Source: Mycolicibacterium sp.
Lineage (GTDB): Bacteria > Actinomycetota > Actinomycetes > Mycobacteriales > Mycobacteriaceae
Direction: 5' to 3'
Length of the DNA stretch: 64,000 nucleotides
Assembly (NCBI RefSeq): GCF_016462545.1
Contig: NZ_JAEMTA010000011.1
Location: 54,824-118,823, forward strand
Positions 55,600 to 64,000 of this stretch are shown one piece after another. The notes beneath the pieces were generated by a model. It did no database searches, had not been told where the DNA came from, and saw nothing but the letters and a program-made list of their open reading frames with translations. The translations under genes were made by a program, and so were the position numbers. Positions within the stretch are counted from its first letter, which is position 1. Each line of letters starts with the position of its first letter.

Positions 55600-57837
55600 A
55601 TGACGGATACGGCGAGTGACGATCACGATCAGACGCACGAACCCACCGAGATCACCTACGACGAACACCGCCACCCCGCTCGGCCCCGGACGTTGCGTTT
55701 CCGTCCGAAGGTCAAGGCGCCGTTTGCGCGTCGGTCGGTGGCTCAGGACGGTTCGGCCACCGGCGACAACCCGGCGTACGTGTCGTGGCTGTTGACGCAG
55801 TCGATGTTGGCCGACGCCAACGAGATCAGCCAGCAGTTCTCCGGGCAGGGCTCGATGTGGCAGAACCCCTTCGCGAACCCGAATCCCCGAGGGGCGGTGA
55901 CCGCCGCGTCCGTCTGGTTCACCGCCTATCCGCTGTCGTTGATCACCCGGCCCGACGAGTCGTTCCTGACCGCAATGGCCGACGAGGAGATGTGGAAGGC
56001 GTTCGCCGAGATCGGCATCGAGGGCATCCACACGGGTCCCGTCAAGCGTGCGGGCGGCATTTCCGGCTGGGAGTACACGCCCAGCGTCGACGGCCACTTC
56101 GACAGGATCAGCACCCAGATCGACCCGGCCTTCGGCACCGAGGACGAATTTCGAAAGATGTGCGCCACCGCCAACTGGTACGGCGGCACCATCATCGACG
56201 ACGTCGTACCCGGTCACACCGGCAAGGGCGCGGACTTCCGGCTCGCCGAGATGCACTACGCGGACTACCCCGGGATCTACCACATGGTGGAGATCGACCC
56301 AAGGGACTGGCACGAACTGCCCGAAACCCCCGCGGGCGTCGACTCGGTCAACATCGACGCGGCGACCGAGGAGTGGCTCGACAAGGCCGGGTACATCATC
56401 GGTCGACTGCAGCGCGTCATCTTCTACGCCGAGGGCGTCAAGGAGACCAACTGGAGCGTCACCCGCCCGGTTCTGGGGGTCGACGGCGTCGAGCGGCGCT
56501 GGGTGTACCTGCACTACTTCAAGGACGGTCAGCCGTCGATCAACTGGCTGGACCCGACGTTCGCCGGTATGCGCATGGTCATGGGCGACGCGCTGCACTC
56601 GCTGACCGACCTCGGCACCGGAGCGCTACGCCTCGACGCGAACGGCTTCCTCGGGGTGGAGAAGAGCGCCGCCGACGGCAGCCCTGCCTGGTCCGAGGGC
56701 CATCCGCTGTCGGAGGCCGCCAACCATCTCATCGCCAGCATGGTCCGCAAGGTGGGCGGGTTCACGTTCCAGGAGCTCAACCTCACCATCGACGACATCC
56801 GCGAGACCGGGGAAGCGGGCGCGGATCTGTCCTACGACTTCATCAACCGCCCCGCCTATCAGCACGCGCTGGCCACCGGGGACACGGAGTTCCTTCGCTT
56901 GACATTGCGCACCTCCATCGAGTTGGGCGTGGACCCGGCGTCGTTGGTGCACGCACTGCAAAACCACGACGAGCTGACTTACGAACTCGTGCACTGGTCC
57001 ACCGGGCACCGCGACGACGTCTACACCTACAAGGGCGAGGAGATCACCGGCGAGCAGCTCGGAGAGTCGGTCCGCCAGGATCTGCTGCACCAGCTCACCG
57101 GGCCGAACGCCCCGTACAACCAGGTCTTCACCACCAACGGCATCGCCTCGACCACGGCTACCGTCGTCGCCGCGTCCCTCGGGATCACCGACCTCGACCA
57201 AATCGAGGACGTCGACCCCATCCGCCGCGCACATCTGTTGTTGGCGATGTTCAATGCGCTGCAGCCAGGGGTCTTCGCACTGTCCGGCTGGGACATGTGC
57301 GGCATGTTGACGTTGCCGCCCAGCGAGGTAGCCGAGTTGCTCCGCGGCGGCGACACCCGGTGGATCCACCGCGCCGGCCACGACCTGATGGGCGTCAATG
57401 AGCGAGCAACCCGCTCGATGGCGGGCATGCCGCGTGGCCGGAGCCTGTACGGCTCGATCCCCGAGCAACTTGCCGACGAGACCAGCTTCCTACGTCAGCT
57501 GCAAGCGATCCTGCGGGTCCGTTCCCATTACGGCATCGCCACCAGCGTCCAGGTCGACATCCCCGAGGTGTCGCAGAAGGGGATGCTGGTCCTCGTCCAC
57601 CAACTCGAGGACCCCACCCAGCACCAGCTGACCATCCTGAACTTCGCCCACGAGGACATCGCGGGCACCGTGCGGTCCGAGCACCTGCCGCCGGGCAGCC
57701 ACGTGATGGACATGTTCACCGGCAAGACGGTGGGCACGGTCGACGATCTGCACAGCTTCGCGGTGGAAATGCCGCGCCACCATGGCATGTCGTTGCTCGT
57801 CGAGGCGGCCGAGGTCGAGGTCGGGGAGTCGGAGTAG
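55600..57837 (+). CDS. GH13 alpha-glucosidase/glucosyltransferase-family enzyme (treS-like)
   Basis: A 745-residue alpha-amylase-superfamily protein. All three catalytic acids can be placed: the nucleophile Asp in [12 protein letters not shown] (about 346), the acid/base Glu in [10 protein letters not shown] (about 391) and the third Asp in [10 protein letters not shown] (about 457). It lacks the usual GH13 opening region and is longer than TreS (about 600 residues), so it belongs to an atypical subfamily, sometimes annotated as trehalose synthase. A role in trehalose/maltose interconversion is possible. The first 55 residues are polar and probably disordered. Confidence 0.78.
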   Translation: MTDTASDDHDQTHEPTEITYDEHRHPARPRTLRFRPKVKAPFARRSVAQDGSATGDNPAYVSWLLTQSMLADANEISQQFSGQGSMWQNPFANPNPRGAVTAASVWFTAYPLSLITRPDESFLTAMADEEMWKAFAEIGIEGIHTGPVKRAGGISGWEYTPSVDGHFDRISTQIDPAFGTEDEFRKMCATANWYGGTIIDDVVPGHTGKGADFRLAEMHYADYPGIYHMVEIDPRDWHELPETPAGVDSVNIDAATEEWLDKAGYIIGRLQRVIFYAEGVKETNWSVTRPVLGVDGVERRWVYLHYFKDGQPSINWLDPTFAGMRMVMGDALHSLTDLGTGALRLDANGFLGVEKSAADGSPAWSEGHPLSEAANHLIASMVRKVGGFTFQELNLTIDDIRETGEAGADLSYDFINRPAYQHALATGDTEFLRLTLRTSIELGVDPASLVHALQNHDELTYELVHWSTGHRDDVYTYKGEEITGEQLGESVRQDLLHQLTGPNAPYNQVFTTNGIASTTATVVAASLGITDLDQIEDVDPIRRAHLLLAMFNALQPGVFALSGWDMCGMLTLPPSEVAELLRGGDTRWIHRAGHDLMGVNERATRSMAGMPRGRSLYGSIPEQLADETSFLRQLQAILRVRSHYGIATSVQVDIPEVSQKGMLVLVHQLEDPTQHQLTILNFAHEDIAGTVRSEHLPPGSHVMDMFTGKTVGTVDDLHSFAVEMPRHHGMSLLVEAAEVEVGESE

Positions 57838-57846
57838 CCGGTCCCG

Positions 57847-58368
57847 TCACCGCCGCGCCGACCGCTCGAGCGGCGCTGCGTCGGGCGCCTCCAGCAGGCA
57901 GATGACGGTGCTCGGATCGGGATTGGACGACGTCCGGTTCTGATTCGAGTCGATGAGGTACGTCGACGAGTAGCTGCCGTCGCCCGCGGCACGTCCGGTG
58001 TAGGCCGAGAAGCCCGCGCCGCACGTGCGGTCGATGACGTCGGCGATCGCCGTGTTGACCGCCATCGGCGCCCGCAGATACACCTCGGCCCGGTGCGGCG
58101 TCGCGCAATCGACGACGGCGACCGAGATGACGGTGGGGTCGACCGGTGGAGGATCGGCCAGGCAGTCGCCGACGTCGAGGTCGAACCAGTTCACGGTCCG
58201 CGTCGTCGGTGTCGGAACAGGGGTGGTGACCGTCGGGCTGGTGACCGCCGGCATCGTCGTGGTCTCCAGCGTCGTCACCATCGGTGTCGGGGCGGCCGAC
58301 GTGCATCCCGTCAGCAGCACGAGGGCTGCCAGCGGCCACGCGGTCCGTCGACGGTCGTCAGTCCGCAT
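57847..58368 (-). CDS. Septum-formation-domain-like lipoprotein
   Basis: A 173-residue secreted lipoprotein. The signal peptide ends in LLTGC, followed by a Thr/Pro-rich linker (about 25-60). The folded part (about 62-165) begins WFDLDVGDCLADPP and contains VVDCATPHRAEVYLRAPM, the Cys/His pattern of the actinobacterial septum-formation domain. It is anchored outside the membrane; the function is unproven. The start at 58368 lies inside the last 11 bp of the small gene upstream, so the two are coupled. It converges on the GH13 gene. Confidence 0.75.
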   Translation of the reverse strand: MRTDDRRRTAWPLAALVLLTGCTSAAPTPMVTTLETTTMPAVTSPTVTTPVPTPTTRTVNWFDLDVGDCLADPPPVDPTVISVAVVDCATPHRAEVYLRAPMAVNTAIADVIDRTCGAGFSAYTGRAAGDGSYSSTYLIDSNQNRTSSNPDPSTVICLLEAPDAAPLERSARR

Positions 58369-58561
58369 CCGATCGGCTCCTCTCGACGAACGCCACGAGG
58401 TGTGGATCGTCGGAGGTGAACCGGTCGACCTCCTCGCCGCCGTCACACCGCATCAGGGCGATGGTCATGCCTCGCGCCGACTGCCCCACCACCTGCCAGG
58501 TGGCACCTGCCTCCTGCCACCGCACGAGCTCGGCCACGCGATCGCGGGTATCACCATGCAT
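58358..58561 (-). CDS. Small conserved hypothetical protein (67 residues)
   Basis: A 67-residue soluble protein: MHGDTRDRVAELVRWQEAG, then ATWQVVGQSARGMTIALMRC and DRFTSDDPHLVAFVER. No family is recognised with confidence. It resembles short mycobacterial proteins with a single Cys. A second ATG is not available nearby. It overlaps the lipoprotein gene by 11 bp and diverges from the membrane gene at 58598. Codon use and coupling make it likely to be real. Confidence 0.6.
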   Translation of the reverse strand: MHGDTRDRVAELVRWQEAGATWQVVGQSARGMTIALMRCDGGEEVDRFTSDDPHLVAFVERSRSDAD

Positions 58562-58597
58562 GCGTTCACGATCGCATCTCCGTCGTAGGCTGCGGCG

Positions 58598-59023
58598 GTG
58601 GATTCGGGTACGAAGTTGGCGGTCGCCGCGGTGTTCGTGTGGCTGGGGATGGTTCTGGCCATCTCGTTCGTCGAGGCGCCGTTGAAGTTTCGGGCACCCG
58701 GCGTCACGCTGAAGGTCGGACTTGGCATCGGCCGGTTGGTGTTCCGGGCACTGAACGTCTTCGAGTACGTGTTCGTGTTCATCATCTCGTTCGCGCTCTT
58801 CACCCACGAGACGTCGGTGACCCTGAACATCACGGTGTGTGTCGCGGTGGCCGCCCTTCTCGCGCAGACCTTTCTGGTGCGTCCCCTCCTGAGCCGCCGG
58901 ACCGCCGCCGTGCTCGAGGGCGACGAGGGACGACGCTCGCGGGCCCACTTCGCCTACGTAGCCCTCGAAGTGGTCAAGGTGATCGCCCTGGTGTGGACGG
59001 GCGTCGAGCTCGTCGGTGCGTGA
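58598..59023 (+). CDS. Four-helix integral membrane protein, unknown function
   Basis: A 141-residue protein with four predicted membrane segments (about 6-27, 48-67, 74-93 and 119-138). The conserved-looking features are SFVEAPLKFRAPGVTL after helix 1 and RPLLSRRTAAVLEGDEGRRS before helix 4. No function can be assigned. It starts at GTG and ends 12 bp before the oxidoreductase gene, so the two are probably co-transcribed. Confidence 0.65.
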   Translation: MDSGTKLAVAAVFVWLGMVLAISFVEAPLKFRAPGVTLKVGLGIGRLVFRALNVFEYVFVFIISFALFTHETSVTLNITVCVAVAALLAQTFLVRPLLSRRTAAVLEGDEGRRSRAHFAYVALEVVKVIALVWTGVELVGA

Positions 59024-59035
59024 GACGATGGCCCC

Positions 59036-59908
59036 ATGCGACTCGGATTGCATGCGCTCGGAATCGGATCGGGCGCCAAGCGTGACGTGATCGACGCGGT
59101 GGCAAGTGCCGCCGAACACGCTGGCTTCGCCACTCTCTGGTCGGGCGAACACGTGGTCATGGTCGATGAATCCGCGTCGCCCTATCCGTACTCCGAGGAC
59201 GGCCGGATAGCCGTAGCCGCCGAGGCGGATTGGCTCGATCCGATGATCGGACTCAGCTTTGCCGCCGCCGCGACGTCGACCATCGGCATCGCGACCGGTG
59301 TGCTGCTGCTTCCCGAACACAACCCCGTTCTGATGGCCAAGCAGGCCGCGAGCTTGGACACGCTCTCGGGAGGTCGGCTCACGCTGGGGATCGGGGTGGG
59401 CTGGTCGCGGGAGGAATTCGATGCGCTCGGCGTGCCGTTCGAGCGGCGGTCTGCGCGCACTGCCGAGTACGCCGAGGCCATACGGACCCTGTGGCACGAC
59501 GACGTCGCATCCTTCAGCGGCGAGTTCGTCAGGTTCGACTCGGTACGGGTGAACCCGAAACCGTTGCGCGACCGCCACATTCCGATCGTTCTCGGCGGCA
59601 ACAGTGACGCGGCGCTGCGCAGGGTCGCCGACTGGGGCGACGGCTGGTACGGATTCAACGTCGACGGCCCGACGACGGTCGCGCGGCTCGTGGCGACCAT
59701 TCGAGCGTTCTGCGAGGAGCGGAGCCGCGATGCGACCGCACTGCGACTGGCGGTGGCGCTCCGCGATCCGCAACCATCCGACCTCGAGGAGCTCGCCGCA
59801 CTCGGCATCGACGAACTGGTACTCGTCGCGGGTCCGCCCGACGACGCGCACGCAGCAGCGGACTGGGTCAACGAGTTGGCGGCCCAATGGTTGCCCGCCC
59901 TGAGCTGA
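59036..59908 (+). CDS. LLM-class (F420-dependent) oxidoreductase
   Basis: A 290-residue luciferase-like TIM-barrel protein: HAGFATLWSGEHVVMVDE near the start, IATGVLLLPEHNPVLMAKQA (about 84-103), GRLTLGIGVGWSREEFDALG and PIVLGGNSDAALRRVADWGD. Mycobacterial members of this class use coenzyme F420 to oxidise or reduce unknown substrates. The neighbourhood (oxidoreductase - crcB - crcB - pgm) resembles the Rv3068c-Rv3072c region of M. tuberculosis. Confidence 0.87.
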   Translation: MRLGLHALGIGSGAKRDVIDAVASAAEHAGFATLWSGEHVVMVDESASPYPYSEDGRIAVAAEADWLDPMIGLSFAAAATSTIGIATGVLLLPEHNPVLMAKQAASLDTLSGGRLTLGIGVGWSREEFDALGVPFERRSARTAEYAEAIRTLWHDDVASFSGEFVRFDSVRVNPKPLRDRHIPIVLGGNSDAALRRVADWGDGWYGFNVDGPTTVARLVATIRAFCEERSRDATALRLAVALRDPQPSDLEELAALGIDELVLVAGPPDDAHAAADWVNELAAQWLPALS

Positions 59909-59952
59909 GACGCGCTGCCGACTTGCCCCGTCACGCGGTAAGGTCTCCCGCA

Positions 59953-60015
59953 GTGGTGATGGATCTCGCCCGGGCCGACGTCGCTCGAACCGCCGAATGG
60001 CTGATAGTTCCTACC
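59953..60015 (+). ncRNA. Fluoride riboswitch (crcB motif)
   Basis: The segment carries the conserved pieces of the fluoride aptamer in order: GTGGTGATGG, CTCGCC, AACCGCC and GGCTGATAGTTCCTAC. It ends about 26 bp ahead of the first crcB ATG. The CGCC/GGTG and AACCGCC elements form the pseudoknotted fold that binds F- with Mg2+. It should raise crcB expression when fluoride is present. Confidence 0.88.
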
Positions 60016-60040
60016 GTCGATGCGATGAGTAGGTAGCAGC

Positions 60041-60529
60041 ATGAATCGATCAGGTGACGACTCGCACGTCGAGTTGCCCATCGACCCCGACGTATCCTCC
60101 GCACCGAGCCGGCCATTGCATCTGCGGCCGTCGGCGCTGGCGTGGGTATTCGCGGGCGGCGTCGTCGGCACGGCACTGCGGTACGGAATCGAAGAACTCC
60201 TGCCGCACGACGGCTCGGGCTGGCCGTGGGCGACATTTCTGATCAACCTCGTCGGCGCATTCATCCTGGGTGCGCTGCTGGAGGCCTTGGCGCGGCTCGG
60301 CGACGACTCGGGGTGGCGCCAGCGGGCGAGACTCTGTGCGGGCACCGGTGGCTGTGGCGCCTTCACCACCTACAGCACCCTGGCTCTCGAGGCCGTGCTG
60401 CTGGGGCGCAACGGGCACCTCGTCATCGCGATCGGCTATGGCGTCGTCAGCGTCGTGGGCGGCGTCGTGACCGCGTGGCTCGGAATCGTGGTCGCGGCAA
60501 GCGTTCACCGGCGAAGGGCGAGCGCGTGA
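60041..60529 (+). CDS. crcB: Fluoride exporter CrcB/Fluc, subunit 1
   Basis: A 162-residue Fluc-type channel subunit with a polar N-terminal extension of about 34 residues and four membrane helices. Family marks are GGVVGTALRYGIEE, WATFLINLVGAFILG (the Asn-containing helix) and GGCGAFTTYSTLALE (the Phe/Thr-Ser stretch lining the pore). It exports F-. Its TGA overlaps the GTG of the second crcB gene, so the two form a heterodimeric pair. Confidence 0.9.
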   Translation: MNRSGDDSHVELPIDPDVSSAPSRPLHLRPSALAWVFAGGVVGTALRYGIEELLPHDGSGWPWATFLINLVGAFILGALLEALARLGDDSGWRQRARLCAGTGGCGAFTTYSTLALEAVLLGRNGHLVIAIGYGVVSVVGGVVTAWLGIVVAASVHRRRASA

Positions 60530-60894
60530 TCGTCGTTCTCACCCTGCTGGCCGGAGCCACCGGCGCGCTGAGTCGGTTCGTCCTCGACTCGTCGATCAAG
60601 AGACGGTGGCAGTCGCCGTTCCCATGGGCGACCGTCCTCATCAACGTCACGGGTTCGCTGCTGCTCGGAATTCTCGCGCGCCTGGTGCTCTTCGATGGTC
60701 AATCCCCCGTGTGGCAGACCGTCGTGGGCACCGGTTTCTGTGGTGGCTACACGACTTTCAGCACGGCGAGCTTCGAGACCGTGCGCTTGGTGCAGCAGAA
60801 CCGCCGGTTGCTGGCCCTGCTCAACGCAATCGGTTCCCTGGTTCTGTCGGTCGGCGCGTGTGCGGCGGGACTCGCTCTGGCGTGGGCCTTCTAG
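60526..60894 (+). CDS. crcB: Fluoride exporter CrcB/Fluc, subunit 2
   Basis: A 122-residue Fluc subunit: [30 protein letters not shown] and [15 protein letters not shown], with four membrane helices. The GTG start overlaps the previous stop (GTGA). Paired crcB genes make dual-topology or heterodimeric F- channels in Gram-positive bacteria. It is controlled by the upstream fluoride riboswitch. Confidence 0.9.
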   Translation: MIVVLTLLAGATGALSRFVLDSSIKRRWQSPFPWATVLINVTGSLLLGILARLVLFDGQSPVWQTVVGTGFCGGYTTFSTASFETVRLVQQNRRLLALLNAIGSLVLSVGACAAGLALAWAF

Positions 60895-60961
60895 GGTTCG
60901 GAACGGCGAATTCTTGGCGACGCGCGCGTGCGGCGCGCCGCGAGGGGGCAGACTCTCATTC

Positions 60962-62596
<1,635 letters not shown>

Positions 62597-62606
62597 AGTC
62601 GGATGA

Positions 62607-63872
62607 GTGAGTTCCGTCGCGGAGGGTGACTGTTCGGCCCCCCAGAAGCCGAAGCTGCCCAGCGAGATATGGGTTCTCGTCACTGCGAATGCGGTGATCG
62701 CGCTCGGTTACGGCGTCGTCGCACCCGTGCTGCCGCAGTACGCCCGCAACTTCGGGGTGAGCATCGCCGCCGCGACCTTCGTCATCACGGCCTTTGCGTT
62801 GATGCGGCTGTGTGCCGCCCCGGTCAGCGGTGTGCTGGTGCAGAAGCTGGGGGAGCGCCGCATCTACCTGACCGGCCTGGTGATCGTGGCCGTATCCACC
62901 GGGGCGTGCGCGTTCGCGCAGACCTACTGGCAGCTGCTGGTATTTCGCTCGTTGGGCGGTTTCGGGTCGGCGATGTTCACCGTGTCATCGCTGGGGCTGA
63001 TGATCCGGATCTCGCCACCTGATGCGCGGGGCCGCGTCGCCGGCCTGTTCTCGAGTGCGTTCCTGGTCGGCTCGGTGGGTGGGCCGGTTCTCGGCAGCCT
63101 CACCGTCGGGTTGGGGTTGTCCGCGCCGTTCGTCATCTACGGCGTGGCGCTGCTGATCGCGGTCGCGGTGGTGTTCGTGCAACTGCGGCACTCGTCACTC
63201 GCGGCGCCGGAGGAACAGAGCGAGCCCGCCATCTCGCTGCGGACGGCGCTGGGCAACCGCGCGTACCGGGCGGCGTTGTTCTCCAACTTCGCGACGGGAT
63301 GGTCGGCGTTCGGGCTCCGCATCGCGCTGGTGCCCCTGTTCGTGGTCGAGGTGCTTGGTCGTGGTGCGGGGATGGCCGGACTCGCCTTGGCCACGTTCGC
63401 GATCGGCAACGTCTCCGTCGTGGTCCTCAGCGGTCGGCTGTCCGACCGGGTCGGCAGGCGCCGCCTCTTGATCGTTGGCCTGGCGGTGTCGGCAGTGTCG
63501 ACGGCTCTGGTCGGGTTCACGACGTCGCTGCCGCTGTTCCTGGTGGCCGCCTACGTCACCGGTGCCGCGACGGGCATGTTCATCTCGCCTCAGCAGGCCG
63601 CGGTCGCCGACATCATCGGCAGCAAGGCGCGCGGCGGCACCGCCGTTGCGACGTTCCAGATGATGTCGGACTTCGGGGCCATCCTGGGCTCGCTGGCCGT
63701 CGGTCAGATCGCCGAGCACCTGACGTATGGGATGGCGTTCGTGATCAGTGGTGCGATCCTGGTGGCCGCTGCCATCGGGTGGGTCTTCGCGCCGGAGACC
63801 AGGCCGCGGACTGGCACCGAGCACACCGAAGCCCGTCCCCTCGGTCCGGAGACCGGCGGAGAGGTCCCTTGA
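62607..63872 (+). CDS. MFS transporter (multidrug-efflux-like)
   Basis: A 421-residue major facilitator with 12 predicted helices. It starts its first helix at LVTANAVIALGYGVVAPVLP, has LVQKLGERRIYLTGL as the loop 2-3 motif, RSLGGFGSAMFTVS in helix 4, and GRLSDRVGRRRLLIVGL as the second-half loop motif. It probably exports drugs or metabolites by proton antiport; the substrate is unknown. It starts at GTG 62607, 10 bp after pgm. Confidence 0.85.
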   Translation: MSSVAEGDCSAPQKPKLPSEIWVLVTANAVIALGYGVVAPVLPQYARNFGVSIAAATFVITAFALMRLCAAPVSGVLVQKLGERRIYLTGLVIVAVSTGACAFAQTYWQLLVFRSLGGFGSAMFTVSSLGLMIRISPPDARGRVAGLFSSAFLVGSVGGPVLGSLTVGLGLSAPFVIYGVALLIAVAVVFVQLRHSSLAAPEEQSEPAISLRTALGNRAYRAALFSNFATGWSAFGLRIALVPLFVVEVLGRGAGMAGLALATFAIGNVSVVVLSGRLSDRVGRRRLLIVGLAVSAVSTALVGFTTSLPLFLVAAYVTGAATGMFISPQQAAVADIIGSKARGGTAVATFQMMSDFGAILGSLAVGQIAEHLTYGMAFVISGAILVAAAIGWVFAPETRPRTGTEHTEARPLGPETGGEVP

Positions 63873-63926
63873 GCTGGTGTTTTGAACCGGGAGGACCGGT
63901 TGGTGTACCGTCGACGGGCACGACGA

Positions 63927-63999
63927 GGGGCTATGGCGCAGTTGGTAGCGCACCACACTGGCAGTGTGGGGGTCAGGGGTTCGAATCCCCTTAGCTCCA
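63927..63999 (+). tRNA. tRNA-Ala (anticodon GGC)
   Basis: A full cloverleaf can be drawn: acceptor stem GGGGCTA/TAGCTCC, D-arm GCGC-AGTTGGTA-GCGC, anticodon stem CCACA/TGTGG around loop CTGGCAG (anticodon GGC at 63960-63962), and T-arm with GGTTCGAATCC. The discriminator base is A63999. The window ends before it can be seen whether CCA is encoded. Confidence 0.95.
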
Positions 64000-64000
64000 C

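Overview
This window comes from a high-G+C actinobacterium, almost certainly a mycobacterium (Mycobacterium/Mycolicibacterium group). The evidence is the density of genes matching the mycobacterial hypoxia (DosR/DevR dormancy) regulon: devR-devS, many tandem-domain universal stress proteins (USPs), Acg-type nitroreductases, wax ester/triacylglycerol synthases, fdxA, pfkB, an OtsB1-type trehalose-phosphatase/GH65 fusion, Rv1733c-, Rv1738- and Rv2004c-like genes. GTG starts and GTGA/ATGA stop-start overlaps are common. There is no rRNA, CRISPR array, insertion sequence or prophage. No gap between genes exceeds about 260 bp.

Layout. (1) 1-14.0 kb: DosR regulon block: a truncated USP, an Rv1733c-like membrane protein, a HAD phosphatase, USPs, the operon usp-devR-devS behind a near-consensus DosR box, an Acg-type nitroreductase, an Rv2004c-like kinase, tgs1 and fdxA diverging from two DosR boxes, and another USP. 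(2) 14.0-17.0 kb: a persulfide-detoxification unit: a CstR-like repressor, a TauE/SafE exporter, a 54-residue mini-protein and a persulfide dioxygenase-rhodanese, with five TACCCN4GGGTA-type operators. (3) 17.1-21.2 kb: a K+ channel-like protein, a TetR-alcohol dehydrogenase pair and a second WS/DGAT. (4) 21.2-33.5 kb (minus strand): a tightly overlapping operon ppsA - otsB1/GH65 - gltD-like - nifJ - DHOD-like, with a DosR box upstream. It links acetyl-CoA/pyruvate/PEP interconversion, ferredoxin redox and trehalose/glycan phosphorolysis. (5) 33.7-40.1 kb (plus): a type I GAPDH, a USP, then a group 3b (NADP-linked) [NiFe] hydrogenase with its maturation protease. (6) 40.2-45.5 kb: pfkB-usp-acg on the minus strand, diverging across several DosR boxes from usp - DUF1876 - usp. 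(7) 45.5-52.4 kb: a putative membrane electron-transfer cluster on the minus strand (Pro/Thr-rich exported protein, ApbE flavin transferase, ferric-reductase-like cytochrome b, NuoF-like flavoprotein, ferredoxin, DUF2231, cupredoxin lipoprotein), divergent from a two-component system and a DUF202 gene. (8) 52.4-64 kb: more ordinary chromosome: DUF4193, an exonuclease with a cNMP/CBS/DUF294 protein, a GH13 enzyme, a septum-formation-like lipoprotein, an F420-type oxidoreductase, two crcB genes behind a fluoride riboswitch, pgm, an MFS transporter and tRNA-Ala(GGC).

Taken together, most of the window looks like a low-oxygen survival island. DevS/DevR sense O2/redox. Their targets would store carbon (triacylglycerol), redirect central carbon (PFOR, PEP synthase, PfkB, GAPDH, trehalose), dispose of or recycle electrons (ferredoxins, Hyh hydrogenase, nitroreductases) and quiet the cell (USPs, an Rv1738-like factor). 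The CstR sulfur unit and the ApbE/cytochrome/cupredoxin cluster are adjoining redox modules with their own regulators. Functions are inferred from sequence motifs and family resemblance; nothing here was searched against a database.
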